From Acidobacteriota bacterium (lineage in GTDB: Bacteria; Acidobacteriota; Vicinamibacteria; Vicinamibacterales; Vicinamibacteraceae), in contig JAEZCY010000073.1 in the NCBI GenBank assembly GCA_023429845.1, positions 1 to 7,416 on the forward strand: DNA of 7,416 nt, written 5' to 3'. Position 1 is the stretch's first letter. Each line of letters opens with the position of its first letter. The translations under genes and the position numbers were made by a program. Positions 1-6,267 of the stretch are shown in pieces. Under the pieces are notes generated by a model. That model was not told the origin of the DNA, made no database searches, and was given only the letters and a program-made list of their open reading frames with translations.

Positions 1-441
1 GAGCCACACCGCGCCAGGCTGCGCGCGCTCCGCCGGTCCGCGCGGACCATCGAGCGGGAATGCCGTGGAGTGACCGTCCTGGACGAGGCGCTTCATCTGT
101 ATCAGCGCACGCACGGCGCCGCGCGACGAGGACCCGCGTGCGCTTCCGAACCCGAACCGGGCGATGATGCGCGCGATCCACTCACCGTCGAAATTCTCGC
201 TCGTGAGGACGATGATGCCGCGGTCGCGCCAGAACACCATGCCGGGCAGGATGCGGCCGTGCCAGAACGCGATGATCGGACGCTGCCCCGCCGCGACGGC
301 GCGGTCGAACGCATCGGCACCTTCGCTCGTGTAGCGCCACGTACGGCCCAGGGCGGCGAGGACGGGCGTGCCGAGCCCGGCAATCAGCGCGACCTGCCGT
401 CGCTTCGACGCCGACTGCTCCCACCCGGGACGGTCGCTCAC
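1..441 (-). CDS. Lysophospholipid acyltransferase family protein (DUF374 type), 3' end cut by window edge
   Basis: An open minus-strand frame runs from a GTG at 441 to the left edge, giving 147 residues without a stop. It reads as the DUF374 branch of the lysophospholipid acyltransferase superfamily: WHGR at 60-63 with candidate catalytic His61, SENFDGEWIARI at 81-92 (matching the usual S-x-x-x-DGE-x-I pattern), RGSSSRG at 102-108, and DGPRGP at 131-136. The order and spacing fit the family, whose members are thought to transfer acyl groups onto lysolipids at the membrane; the true substrate is not known from sequence. A hydrophobic patch at about 17-31 may associate with the membrane. The GTG start overlaps the stop of the upstream iron-sulfur oxidoreductase gene by 4 bases (GTGA), so the two are probably translationally coupled. 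A GGAG lies about 11 bases upstream. The C-terminal part is outside the window. Confidence 0.85.
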   Translation of the reverse strand, partial: MSDRPGWEQSASKRRQVALIAGLGTPVLAALGRTWRYTSEGADAFDRAVAAGQRPIIAFWHGRILPGMVFWRDRGIIVLTSENFDGEWIARIIARFGFGSARGSSSRGAVRALIQMKRLVQDGHSTAFPLDGPRGPAERAQPGAVWL

Positions 442-2339
442 TCGCGCGACGGCTCCGGTCTCGCGGCCGCGACGGCGGCGGCCGCTCCCTTGGACGCATC
501 GGCGTTGCCGAGCCGGCCCGCCTTCCGCAGCCGACCCTCGGTCCACGTCATCAGGTCCACCATCTGGACGTCGTCGGCGCCGGGCGTGCTGGCCTTGGCG
601 CCCTTCAGCATGATGGCGCAGAAGGGACAGCCCATGACGATGGTGTTGGCGCCCGTCGCGGTCAGTTGCTCGAAGCGTGCCTGGCTGATGCGCGTACCGG
701 CTTCGTGCTCCTCGAACAACAGGCCGCCGCCCGCGCCGCAGCAGAAGGGGTTGTCCTTCGTGCGCTCCGGCTCCGTGACGTCGCCACCGTAGCGTTCGAG
801 CAGGGCGCGGGGCGCCTCGTGTTCGCCGGCATACCGACCGAGATAGCACGGGTCGTGGAACGTCACCGATTCGTCCGCGAGCCGCACAGGGTGGTCGTGC
901 CGCGTCAGGCGTTCGACGAGCGTCGCCGAGTGCACCACCTTCCCCTCGAAGCCGAACTGCTTGTAGTCATGACCGATGGTCTTGAGGCAGTGTGGGCACG
1001 ACGTCACGACTTTCTTCACGCCGGCGTTCTGCAGGTCGTCCACGTTGGCCGTGGCGAGTTCCTGGAACTGGTATTCGTTGCCCGTGCGCTTGGCGACGTC
1101 TCCCGTGCAGCGCTCCTTGCTGAGCACGCCGAACGACTTGCCGTTGGCCCGCAGGATCTCGACGAGCGAGCGGAGCGACCGCTGGAAGTCCGGCTCGGTG
1201 CCTCCGGCACACCCCAGCCACAGCAGGTACTCGTGCTTCTCCGGATCGAAGGTCTCGAGTTGCGCGGAGGCGACGAACTTCTGGCGACCGTCCGAGGTCT
1301 GGCCCCACAGATTGGCGCGGCGCTCGAGGTTGTTGTACACGGGCGCAAGGTAGTCGGGCGCGTCGCCGTTGCTCACCATCCCGCGTCGTGCGCCGATGAT
1401 GACCGGCGTGTGCTCGATGCCGACCGGGCAGACGTCCTCGCAGGCACCGCAGGTCGTGCACTGCCACAGCACGCCGGGATCGTAGACCTCGCTCAGCGGC
1501 GCGGTGTGCCTGCCTTCGAGCAGCGCCGCCTCGTTCTGCAGGATCAGCGCTTTCGGGTTGAGGAGCTTGCCGGTGGCAAATGCCGGGCAGTTCTCCTGAC
1601 AGCGTCCGCACTCCACGCAGGTGAACGCGTCGAGGACGGCCTTTGCCGGCAGGTCCTTCACCGTCTCGAGCCCGACTTCCTCCTTCTCGAAGTCGAGGTT
1701 CGGGATGGTCCCCAGTTCGGGTGCCTTCAGGAACACCGTGGCCGGGGAGAGGATCAGGTGCAGGTGCTTCGAGTTGGGGACCAGCACGAGGAACGTGAAG
1801 ATCACCAGCATGTGCACCCACCAGTTCACCTTCGACGCCACCCCGCCCTCGAGCACGAAGTCGAGCAGGAACGTCAGCATCAGCACCGCGATGAAGACGC
1901 CGATCAGCATCGACTCCTTCGACACGGTGGCCCCCAGCGCCCGCGGCCGCACGATGCCGCGGCGAACGAGCAGGAACACGATGCCGACGAAGACCGCGAT
2001 TGCGAATGGGACGAGCAGGTAGGTGTAGATGCGAAACGGCACCGTCCGGGTGAGATCGACGATGCCCAGCCCGTGCAGCGTCTCGACCAGCGTGTAGCCG
2101 CCGAACGCGACGAAGCCCCAGAAGACGAAGAGGTGCGCGAACCCGACCCACGGCTTGCGCGCGATCACCTTCCCCTGGAAGACGATGTCGCGGATGAAGC
2201 GCTCGATCCGGCGGGGCAGCTGGTCGAAGGAGAAGGCGCCCGGCGCGCCCTGCACGAGGCGGAACCGGGTGGACATCTGGGCGGAAAAGAGGCCGACGCT
2301 GGCGAGAACGACCACCCAGAACGCGAGCGTCTCGAACAT
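438..2339 (-). CDS. Membrane-bound iron-sulfur ETF:(mena)quinone oxidoreductase (EtfD/FadF/EMO-like, heterodisulfide reductase-related)
   Basis: This 633-residue protein (from ATG 2339) has three parts. The N-terminal membrane part has about five hydrophobic helices (roughly 5-25, 69-90, 102-127, 144-166, 172-194), resembling the NarI-type cytochrome b subunit; His69, His176, His192 and His194 are possible haem ligands. Next are two ferredoxin-like 4Fe-4S motifs (C241, C244, C247, C251 and C294, C297, C300, C304). Then come two HdrB/GlpC-type CCG domains: C377, C411, C448, C451, and the complete C498, C533-C534, C571, C574. This architecture is that of proteins that pass electrons from ETF to the membrane quinone pool during acyl-CoA oxidation. 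The nearby etfBA genes support that role. A GTG at 2372 would add 11 residues, but it lies in an inverted repeat and has no better ribosome site, so ATG 2339 is preferred. The C-terminus is an Ala-rich tail. Its stop overlaps the acyltransferase start. Confidence 0.9.
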   Translation of the reverse strand: MFETLAFWVVVLASVGLFSAQMSTRFRLVQGAPGAFSFDQLPRRIERFIRDIVFQGKVIARKPWVGFAHLFVFWGFVAFGGYTLVETLHGLGIVDLTRTVPFRIYTYLLVPFAIAVFVGIVFLLVRRGIVRPRALGATVSKESMLIGVFIAVLMLTFLLDFVLEGGVASKVNWWVHMLVIFTFLVLVPNSKHLHLILSPATVFLKAPELGTIPNLDFEKEEVGLETVKDLPAKAVLDAFTCVECGRCQENCPAFATGKLLNPKALILQNEAALLEGRHTAPLSEVYDPGVLWQCTTCGACEDVCPVGIEHTPVIIGARRGMVSNGDAPDYLAPVYNNLERRANLWGQTSDGRQKFVASAQLETFDPEKHEYLLWLGCAGGTEPDFQRSLRSLVEILRANGKSFGVLSKERCTGDVAKRTGNEYQFQELATANVDDLQNAGVKKVVTSCPHCLKTIGHDYKQFGFEGKVVHSATLVERLTRHDHPVRLADESVTFHDPCYLGRYAGEHEAPRALLERYGGDVTEPERTKDNPFCCGAGGGLLFEEHEAGTRISQARFEQLTATGANTIVMGCPFCAIMLKGAKASTPGADDVQMVDLMTWTEGRLRKAGRLGNADASKGAAAAVAAARPEPSRE

Positions 2340-2369
2340 GGCGTCGAGCTTATCAGGAATGTCGGCACG

Positions 2370-2390
2370 CACAGGCGGCCGTCGCCTGTG
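2370..2390. promoter_or_regulatory. Perfect 8-base inverted repeat in the msrB/oxidoreductase divergent gap
   Basis: The arms CACAGGCG (2370-2377) and CGCCTGTG (2383-2390) are exact reverse complements separated by five bases. The site ends 13 bases before the msrB ATG at 2404 and lies 31 bases upstream of the oxidoreductase ATG at 2339. It overlaps the alternative GTG start at 2372. The position and symmetry suit a dimeric repressor or activator site controlling one or both divergent genes; a leader-RNA hairpin is the alternative. No regulator is encoded in the window, and the GC richness makes a chance palindrome possible. Confidence 0.35.
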
Positions 2391-2403
2391 TCACGATCAG
2401 CGC

Positions 2404-2823
2404 ATGGCCGATCGCATGGAGAAATCGAAGGCGGAATGGCAGGCGACCCTGCCCGAGCGTACCTTCAACGTGTTGTTCGACGAGGGCACCGAGCGACCGT
2501 GGAGCAGCCCTCTGAACGACGAGAAGCGACCCGGTACGTTCGTGTGCGCGGCGTGCCACCAGCCACTGTTCGAGGCATCGAGCAAGTTCGACAGCGGCAC
2601 GGGGTGGCCGTCGTTCTTTCAGCCGGTTCCCGGCGCACTGGCGACCAAGCGCGACGACAAGCTGTTGATGCCACGCACCGAGTACCACTGCGCCCGCTGC
2701 GGCGGCCATCAGGGACACGTCTTCAACGACGGCCCGCCGCCGACCGGGCAGCGGTACTGCAACAACGGGCTCGCGTTGAAGTTCGTACCCGACGGCGAGG
2801 ACCTTCCCCCGCTCGTCGAGTAG
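2404..2823 (+). CDS. msrB: Peptide-methionine (R)-S-oxide reductase MsrB
   Basis: This 139-residue protein reduces the R epimer of methionine sulfoxide in proteins, a repair step after oxidative damage. The SelR/MsrB fold is covered end to end. Two CxxC pairs (C48/C51 and C96/C99) form the structural zinc site. GTGWPSF at 65-71 supplies the tryptophan pocket (W68). GGHQGHVF at 100-107 gives active-site His102 and His105, and RYCNNG at 117-122 carries catalytic Cys119 and Asn121. Thr66 occupies the place of the resolving cysteine found in enzymes with GCGWPSF, so recycling probably uses direct reduction or another cysteine. There is no signal peptide, so it is cytoplasmic. ATG 2404 is favoured; ATG 2416 would remove four residues, and ATG 2359 would extend the protein into the opposing gene's leader. 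No clear Shine-Dalgarno precedes any of them. It is the only plus-strand gene here. Confidence 0.94.
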   Translation: MADRMEKSKAEWQATLPERTFNVLFDEGTERPWSSPLNDEKRPGTFVCAACHQPLFEASSKFDSGTGWPSFFQPVPGALATKRDDKLLMPRTEYHCARCGGHQGHVFNDGPPPTGQRYCNNGLALKFVPDGEDLPPLVE

Positions 2824-2877
2824 GCGCACGCGACGGCAGACGCGTCGGGGACCGTCGATCCAGGTCGTTGCCCAGGT

Positions 2878-2890
2878 GGGCGACGCGCCC
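2878..2890 (-). terminator. Weak hairpin at the end of etfA (possible terminator)
   Basis: Arms GGGCG (2878-2882) and CGCCC (2886-2890) flank a 3-base loop and begin in the etfA stop codon on the minus strand. There is no T-run after it in either direction. The whole 66-base convergent gap (2824-2889) also holds a loose CGACGG (2831-2836) / CCGTCG (2852-2857) pair. Neither looks like a strong intrinsic terminator, so termination here may be Rho-dependent or incomplete. Confidence 0.2.
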
Positions 2891-3843
2891 TACCGCTGCA
2901 GTTCGGCGATGAGCGCGGGCACCACGTCGAAGAGATCGCCGGCGATACCGTAGTCGGCGATCTCGAAGATCGGTGCTTCGGGGTCCTTGTTGACGGCCAC
3001 GATGGTCTTGGCGCCCTTCATGCCGACCACGTGCTGGATCGCGCCCGAGATGCCGAGCGCGAGGTACAGCTTCGGCGCGACCGTCTGTCCGGAACTGCCG
3101 ATCTGGCGATCCATCGGGAGCCAGCCGTTGTCGCAGATGGGCCGCGACGCCGCGATCTCTGCGCCGAGCGCCTCGGCGAGTTGCTTCACGAGCTCGAGGT
3201 GTTCCGGTGCCTTGATGCCGCGTCCCACCGAGACGATGCGCTCGGCGGCCGTCAGGTCCACAGCCTGCTTGCTTTCCTTGTGTGGCGGCTCTGGCCGTTG
3301 CCGCACGCCAGCCATGTCGATCGACACCGGCTGCGTGACGACGGGCGCACTCCCCTTGACGAGCGCGTCCGCACGGACGGCCCCGGCCTGCAGGGTCGCG
3401 AAATGGGGCGCCGGTCCCACGGCTTCGACGTCGGCGAGGAGCCGGGCCTGGAACACGGGACGGGTGAACCGGTAGCCGTCGCCGCTTGCCGCAATCGCCA
3501 CGCAGTCCGACACCAAGCCACGCGTGAGTCGCGTCGAGAGCTTCGGCATGAAGTCGCGCGCCTGATAGGTGTGGGCCGCGAGCACCAGCTCTGGCGACGT
3601 TGTGGCGATGGCCCCGGCGATCGCCGCGACATACCCATCGGCCGTGTAGTTGGCCAGCGCCTCGTGTTCGAGCACGAGCACCTGCGACACCTGCGCCTCG
3701 GCAATCGACGCGGCAACGTCGCCGACACCCGCGCCGGCCACGGCCACCGTCACGGGCTGGGCGAGCGCCTGGGCGGCGACGATCGCCTCCCATGTCGCAC
3801 GATGGACCTGTCCGCTGTTGTGCTCCGCGATGACGAGAATCAT
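2890..3843 (-). CDS. etfA: Electron transfer flavoprotein subunit alpha
   Basis: This 317-residue subunit, with EtfB, forms the soluble FAD heterodimer that takes electrons from acyl-CoA dehydrogenases and hands them to a membrane quinone reductase. The N-terminal half (about 1-185) is the alpha/beta domain starting MILVIAEHNSG. The C-terminal FAD domain shows the family signature: SRP at 233-235, GSSGQTVAPKLYLALGISGAIQ at 249-270, and VNKDPEAPIFEIADYGIAGD at 284-303. The length is normal for the family. The frame stays open upstream to 4107 inside etfB, but homology begins at ATG 3843. There the start overlaps the etfB stop as ATGA, which implies translational coupling and equal subunit synthesis. 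The gene is followed by convergent msrB, with the probable membrane partner encoded beyond it. Confidence 0.96.
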   Translation of the reverse strand: MILVIAEHNSGQVHRATWEAIVAAQALAQPVTVAVAGAGVGDVAASIAEAQVSQVLVLEHEALANYTADGYVAAIAGAIATTSPELVLAAHTYQARDFMPKLSTRLTRGLVSDCVAIAASGDGYRFTRPVFQARLLADVEAVGPAPHFATLQAGAVRADALVKGSAPVVTQPVSIDMAGVRQRPEPPHKESKQAVDLTAAERIVSVGRGIKAPEHLELVKQLAEALGAEIAASRPICDNGWLPMDRQIGSSGQTVAPKLYLALGISGAIQHVVGMKGAKTIVAVNKDPEAPIFEIADYGIAGDLFDVVPALIAELQR

Positions 3844-4604
3844 TGCGCCACCACCCGCGCGTCTTCGCGCAGTGCCCGCACCAGTTCCCGGGCCGCCTCG
3901 GCGGGCGTGCCGCCAATCATCCGCGTCGCCTTCTGCTTCTCGGGCGCCCTCAGGTCCACGACACGCTGGGCCGCCTCCATACCAGCAGCCGACACCACGC
4001 GTATCTCCTTCTTCTTGGCGGCCATGATGCCCTTGAGTGTCGCGTAACGCAGTTGGTTGATGCCGCTCTGAATCGTCAGCAGCGCCGGCAGCGGCATGCC
4101 GAGCCACTGGAACCAGCCGCCCTCGAGTTCCCGCTTCACGCGAACGGTGCGGCCCTCGACCTGCACGTCCATGATGATCGTCGCGTGCGCCACGCCGAGC
4201 CGCTCCGCGAGGATCACGCCGGTCTGCCCGAACCCCATGTCGTCCGACTGGAGTCCCGTCAGCACCAGGTCGGGAGACTCGGGCCCGATTGCGCCCGCCA
4301 GCGCCTCCGCGACCGCGAATGCGTCAGCCTGCGCCAACGCGTCACCCTCGACGTGCACGGCGCGATCGGCACCGCGCGCGAGCGCCTCGCGCAGCACCTG
4401 GGTGACGCGCGCCGGGCCCGCCGACACGGCGATCACCTCGCCGCCATGCGCCTCGCGCAGTCGGAGCGCCGCCTCCAGCGCGTACGCGTCGGGTTCGTTC
4501 ATCTCGAATTCGGCATCCGCGTCACGGATCCAGGTTCGCGCGTCGTTCGGGCGCACCTGGACCTCGCGGGTGACGACCTGCTTGATGCAGACAGCGATTT
4601 TCAT
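3840..4604 (-). CDS. etfB: Electron transfer flavoprotein subunit beta
   Basis: This 254-residue protein is the usual length for EtfB. It starts with the typical MKIAVCIKQV. NEPDAYALEAAL at 36-47 and GLQSDDMGFGQTG at 117-129 form the nucleotide site. The QTG ending of the second motif resembles ETFs that bind AMP here, rather than the QVGP form of electron-bifurcating ETFs, so an ordinary non-bifurcating ETF is inferred. QLRYATLKGIMAAKKKEI at 184-201 corresponds to the recognition loop and signature that contact partner dehydrogenases. The ATG at 4604 has no clear Shine-Dalgarno. The bases just upstream are CCTGAATCCC, preceded by three copies of a heptamer. The gene overlaps etfA by 4 bases. 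Confidence 0.96.
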   Translation of the reverse strand: MKIAVCIKQVVTREVQVRPNDARTWIRDADAEFEMNEPDAYALEAALRLREAHGGEVIAVSAGPARVTQVLREALARGADRAVHVEGDALAQADAFAVAEALAGAIGPESPDLVLTGLQSDDMGFGQTGVILAERLGVAHATIIMDVQVEGRTVRVKRELEGGWFQWLGMPLPALLTIQSGINQLRYATLKGIMAAKKKEIRVVSAAGMEAAQRVVDLRAPEKQKATRMIGGTPAEAARELVRALREDARVVAQ

Positions 4605-4614
4605 GGGATTCAGG

Positions 4615-4635
4615 AGCCTACAGCCTACAGCCTAC
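4615..4635. repeat. Three perfect tandem copies of a 7-base unit (AGCCTAC) upstream of etfB
   Basis: AGCCTAC occurs at 4615-4621, 4622-4628 and 4629-4635 (GTAGGCT on the coding strand of etfB). A fourth copy with one mismatch, AGCCTGC, lies at 4645-4651. The array is 11 to 31 bases before the etfB ATG, in the untranslated leader. A single inverted match, AGGCTGT at 4689-4695, could pair with ACAGCCT inside the array. Slippage could change the copy number without touching any reading frame. Confidence 0.9.
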
Positions 4636-4676
4636 CGGAGCTGCAGCCTGCCCGCGGCCGGCGGAGCACTCGTCCT

Positions 4677-4707
4677 GCCCTGTCTGCCAGGCTGTGGGCG
4701 GCAGGGC
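4677..4707 (-). terminator. Possible hairpin downstream of fabF
   Basis: GCCCTG (4677-4682) and CAGGGC (4702-4707) can pair around a 19-base loop. A competing inner pair is CTGCC (4684-4688) with GGCAG (4700-4704). It starts 12 bases past the fabF stop. There is no T-run, so it is a weak candidate for ending the fatty-acid transcript or stabilising its 3' end. The 114-base gap 4605-4718 otherwise holds only the heptamer array and no recognisable promoter. Confidence 0.25.
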
Positions 4708-4718
4708 GTAGGCGACGT

Positions 4719-5960
4719 CTATTCCTCGAACGTCTTGAACAACAGCGACGCGTTGGTGCCCCCGAAGCCGAACGAGTTCGAGAGGGCGTACCGGATGCGC
4801 CCGGGGCGTGCGGTATGCGGCACGTAATCCAGGTCGCACGCCGGATCCGGATTGGCCAGGTTCACCGTGGGCGGCATCAGCTGGTGCCGGATCGCCAGCG
4901 CCGTGATGCCGGCTTCGAGTCCGCCGGCGGCACCGAGCAGGTGGCCCGTCATCGACTTGGTCGACGACACCGCCAGGGTGCGTGCGTGGTCGCCGAACGC
5001 GGTCTTGATCGCCTGCGTCTCGGTGGGATCGTTGACCGGCGTGGACGTGCCGTGAGCGTTGATGTAGTCCACCTGCGATGGCTCGATGCCGGCCTTGCGC
5101 ATCGCCATGCGCATGGAGCGCACGGCGCCTTCGCCGCCTTCCGGCTGCCCCGTCATGTGGTAGGCGTCCGAGGTGCTGCCGTAGCCCACCACTTCGGCGT
5201 AGATCGCGGCGCCGCGGGCTCTCGCCCGCTCCAGCTCTTCGAGGATGACGATGCCCGACCCCTCGCCGATGATGAACCCGTCGCGGTCCTTGTCGAACGG
5301 GCGGCAGGCGACCTCGGGTGCATCGTTGCGTGTGGACAGCGCCCGCATCGAGCCGAAGCCGCCGACGCTCATCGGCGTGACCGCCGCCTCGGCGCCGCCG
5401 GTGATCATCACGTCGGCGTCGCCGCGCTTGATGATCTCGTACGAGTCGCCGATGGCGTGAGCCGACGCCGAGCACGCCGTGCACGACGCCTGGTTGGGCC
5501 CGCGGGCGCCGAAACGGATCGACACCTGGCCGGACGCCAGGTTGATGATGGCCGACGGAATGAAGAAGGGCGAGATCTTGCGCGGCCCGCCGGCGATGTA
5601 CGACTCGTGCTCGCGCTCGATGGTGCCGAACCCGCCGATGCCGGACGCGATGTACACGCCGACGTCCACAGAGTTCTCACGGGTGATCTCCAGCCGCGCG
5701 TCGTCGACGGCGAACTGGCTCGCCGCGATCGCGTACTGGATGAAGGGGTCGATCTTCTTGACCTCCTTCTTCTCGACGAAGTCCAGCGGGTCGAAGCCCT
5801 TGACCTCGCCCGCAATCTGCGTCGAGAACGCCGACGCGTCGAAGTGGGTGATACGGGCAATACCCGTCCGGCCAGCGCACAGCGCCTCCCAGTTGGCGGC
5901 GGTGCCAATCCCGATCGACGACACCAGCCCGACTCCCGTCACCACGACTCGCCTCGACAC
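4719..5960 (-). CDS. fabF: 3-oxoacyl-[acyl-carrier-protein] synthase II
   Basis: FabF condenses malonyl-ACP with a growing acyl-ACP, releasing CO2, and is the main elongation enzyme of type II fatty-acid synthesis in the cytoplasm. All 413 residues align with the family. The Cys-His-His triad is Cys163 (in TACSASAHA), His303 (in NAHGTSTPVND) and His340 (in STKSMTGHLLG), with the conserved Lys335. The gating loop NSFGFGGTN is at 395-403. Homology starts at the first residues (RRVVVTGVGLVS). The start is a GTG at 5960, supported by a GGAGG-containing purine tract immediately upstream. It lies 39 bases after acpP. The next gene downstream is etfB rather than the rnc often found after fabF in other bacteria. 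Confidence 0.97.
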   Translation of the reverse strand: MSRRVVVTGVGLVSSIGIGTAANWEALCAGRTGIARITHFDASAFSTQIAGEVKGFDPLDFVEKKEVKKIDPFIQYAIAASQFAVDDARLEITRENSVDVGVYIASGIGGFGTIEREHESYIAGGPRKISPFFIPSAIINLASGQVSIRFGARGPNQASCTACSASAHAIGDSYEIIKRGDADVMITGGAEAAVTPMSVGGFGSMRALSTRNDAPEVACRPFDKDRDGFIIGEGSGIVILEELERARARGAAIYAEVVGYGSTSDAYHMTGQPEGGEGAVRSMRMAMRKAGIEPSQVDYINAHGTSTPVNDPTETQAIKTAFGDHARTLAVSSTKSMTGHLLGAAGGLEAGITALAIRHQLMPPTVNLANPDPACDLDYVPHTARPGRIRYALSNSFGFGGTNASLLFKTFEE

Positions 5961-5975
5961 TCCCCCTCCGTCTCC
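5961..5975 (-). promoter_or_regulatory. Shine-Dalgarno region of fabF
   Basis: On the minus strand the 15 bases before GTG 5960 read GGAGACGGAGGGGGA. GGAGG (5965-5969) is 4 bases from the start and GGAG (5972-5975) is 11 bases from it. This purine tract supports the GTG as the real start. Confidence 0.7.
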
Positions 5976-5988
5976 GGTGCCCTACCGG
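5974..5988. other. Small inverted repeat between acpP and fabF
   Basis: CCGGT (5974-5978) and ACCGG (5984-5988) flank 5 bases. On the minus strand the hairpin would form 11 bases after the acpP stop and just before the fabF ribosome site, touching its distal GGAG. It could protect acpP mRNA or tune fabF translation, but a 5-base stem is near chance level in this composition. Confidence 0.25.
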
Positions 5989-5999
5989 TGTGACAGTTC

Positions 6000-6251
6000 C
6001 TACTTCTTGGCCTTGCCGGCGCCGTGCTGCTCGATGTACGCGATCGCCTCGCGCACGCGCGTGATCTTCTCCGCGTCGTCGTCCGGGATCTCGACCCCGA
6101 ACTCCTCCTCGAACGCCATCACCAGCTCGACGACGTCGAGCGAATCCGCTCCGAGATCGTCCACGAACGACGCGTCCGGCGTGACTTCTTCCTCGTCCAC
6201 GCCGAGCTGCTCCACGATGATGCTCTTGACCTTGTCTGCCACAGCCGACAT
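6000..6251 (-). CDS. acpP: Acyl carrier protein
   Basis: This 83-residue acidic protein carries the growing acyl chain on a phosphopantetheine arm attached to Ser37, in the invariant DSLD context (GADSLDVVELVMAFEEEFGV, 34-53). Helix II, which enzymes of the pathway recognise, follows this serine. The acidic IPDDDAEKI at 55-63 is also typical. A short Lys-rich tail (GKAKK) ends the protein and is slightly unusual on such an acidic molecule. The open frame extends to 6326, but the real start is ATG 6251: the ACP fold starts there and AGGAGGAG sits about 7 bases upstream. It is 16 bases after fabG and 39 before fabF, so these three genes are probably cotranscribed, with acpP given the strongest ribosome site. 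Confidence 0.97.
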   Translation of the reverse strand: MSAVADKVKSIIVEQLGVDEEEVTPDASFVDDLGADSLDVVELVMAFEEEFGVEIPDDDAEKITRVREAIAYIEQHGAGKAKK

Positions 6252-6257
6252 CTGCCA

Positions 6258-6265
6258 CTCCTCCT
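6258..6265 (-). promoter_or_regulatory. Strong Shine-Dalgarno of acpP
   Basis: AGGAGGAG on the minus strand, with its GGAGG core at 6260-6264 and 8 bases between the core and ATG 6251. It begins two bases after the fabG stop codon. It fixes the acpP start and fits the high expression expected of ACP. Confidence 0.85.
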
Positions 6266-6267
6266 GC

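Noticed and set aside
102..499. Minus-strand frames at 102-383 and 182-499
   Set aside because: These are Arg/Ser-rich shadows of the acyltransferase gene, whose real frame has family motifs and runs off the left edge.
2359..2823. Longer msrB start at ATG 2359
   Set aside because: The 15 extra residues do not look like MsrB, AGGA directly abuts the ATG with no spacing, and the start would consume the divergent leader.
666..2912. 748-codon plus-strand open frame opposite the oxidoreductase gene, running through msrB
   Set aside because: It has no recognisable domain, is rich in Arg, Glu and His with low complexity, and lies antisense to a gene with clear motifs. GC-rich coding DNA commonly leaves such frames open.
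2723..3916. 397-codon minus-strand frame overlapping etfA
   Set aside because: It is an Arg-rich out-of-frame reading of etfA, whose correct frame carries the full FAD signature.
3843..5993. 716-codon plus-strand open frame opposite etfB and fabF
   Set aside because: It has the same character: Arg/His/Asp-rich translation with no motifs, lying antisense to two well-supported genes and spanning the gap between them.
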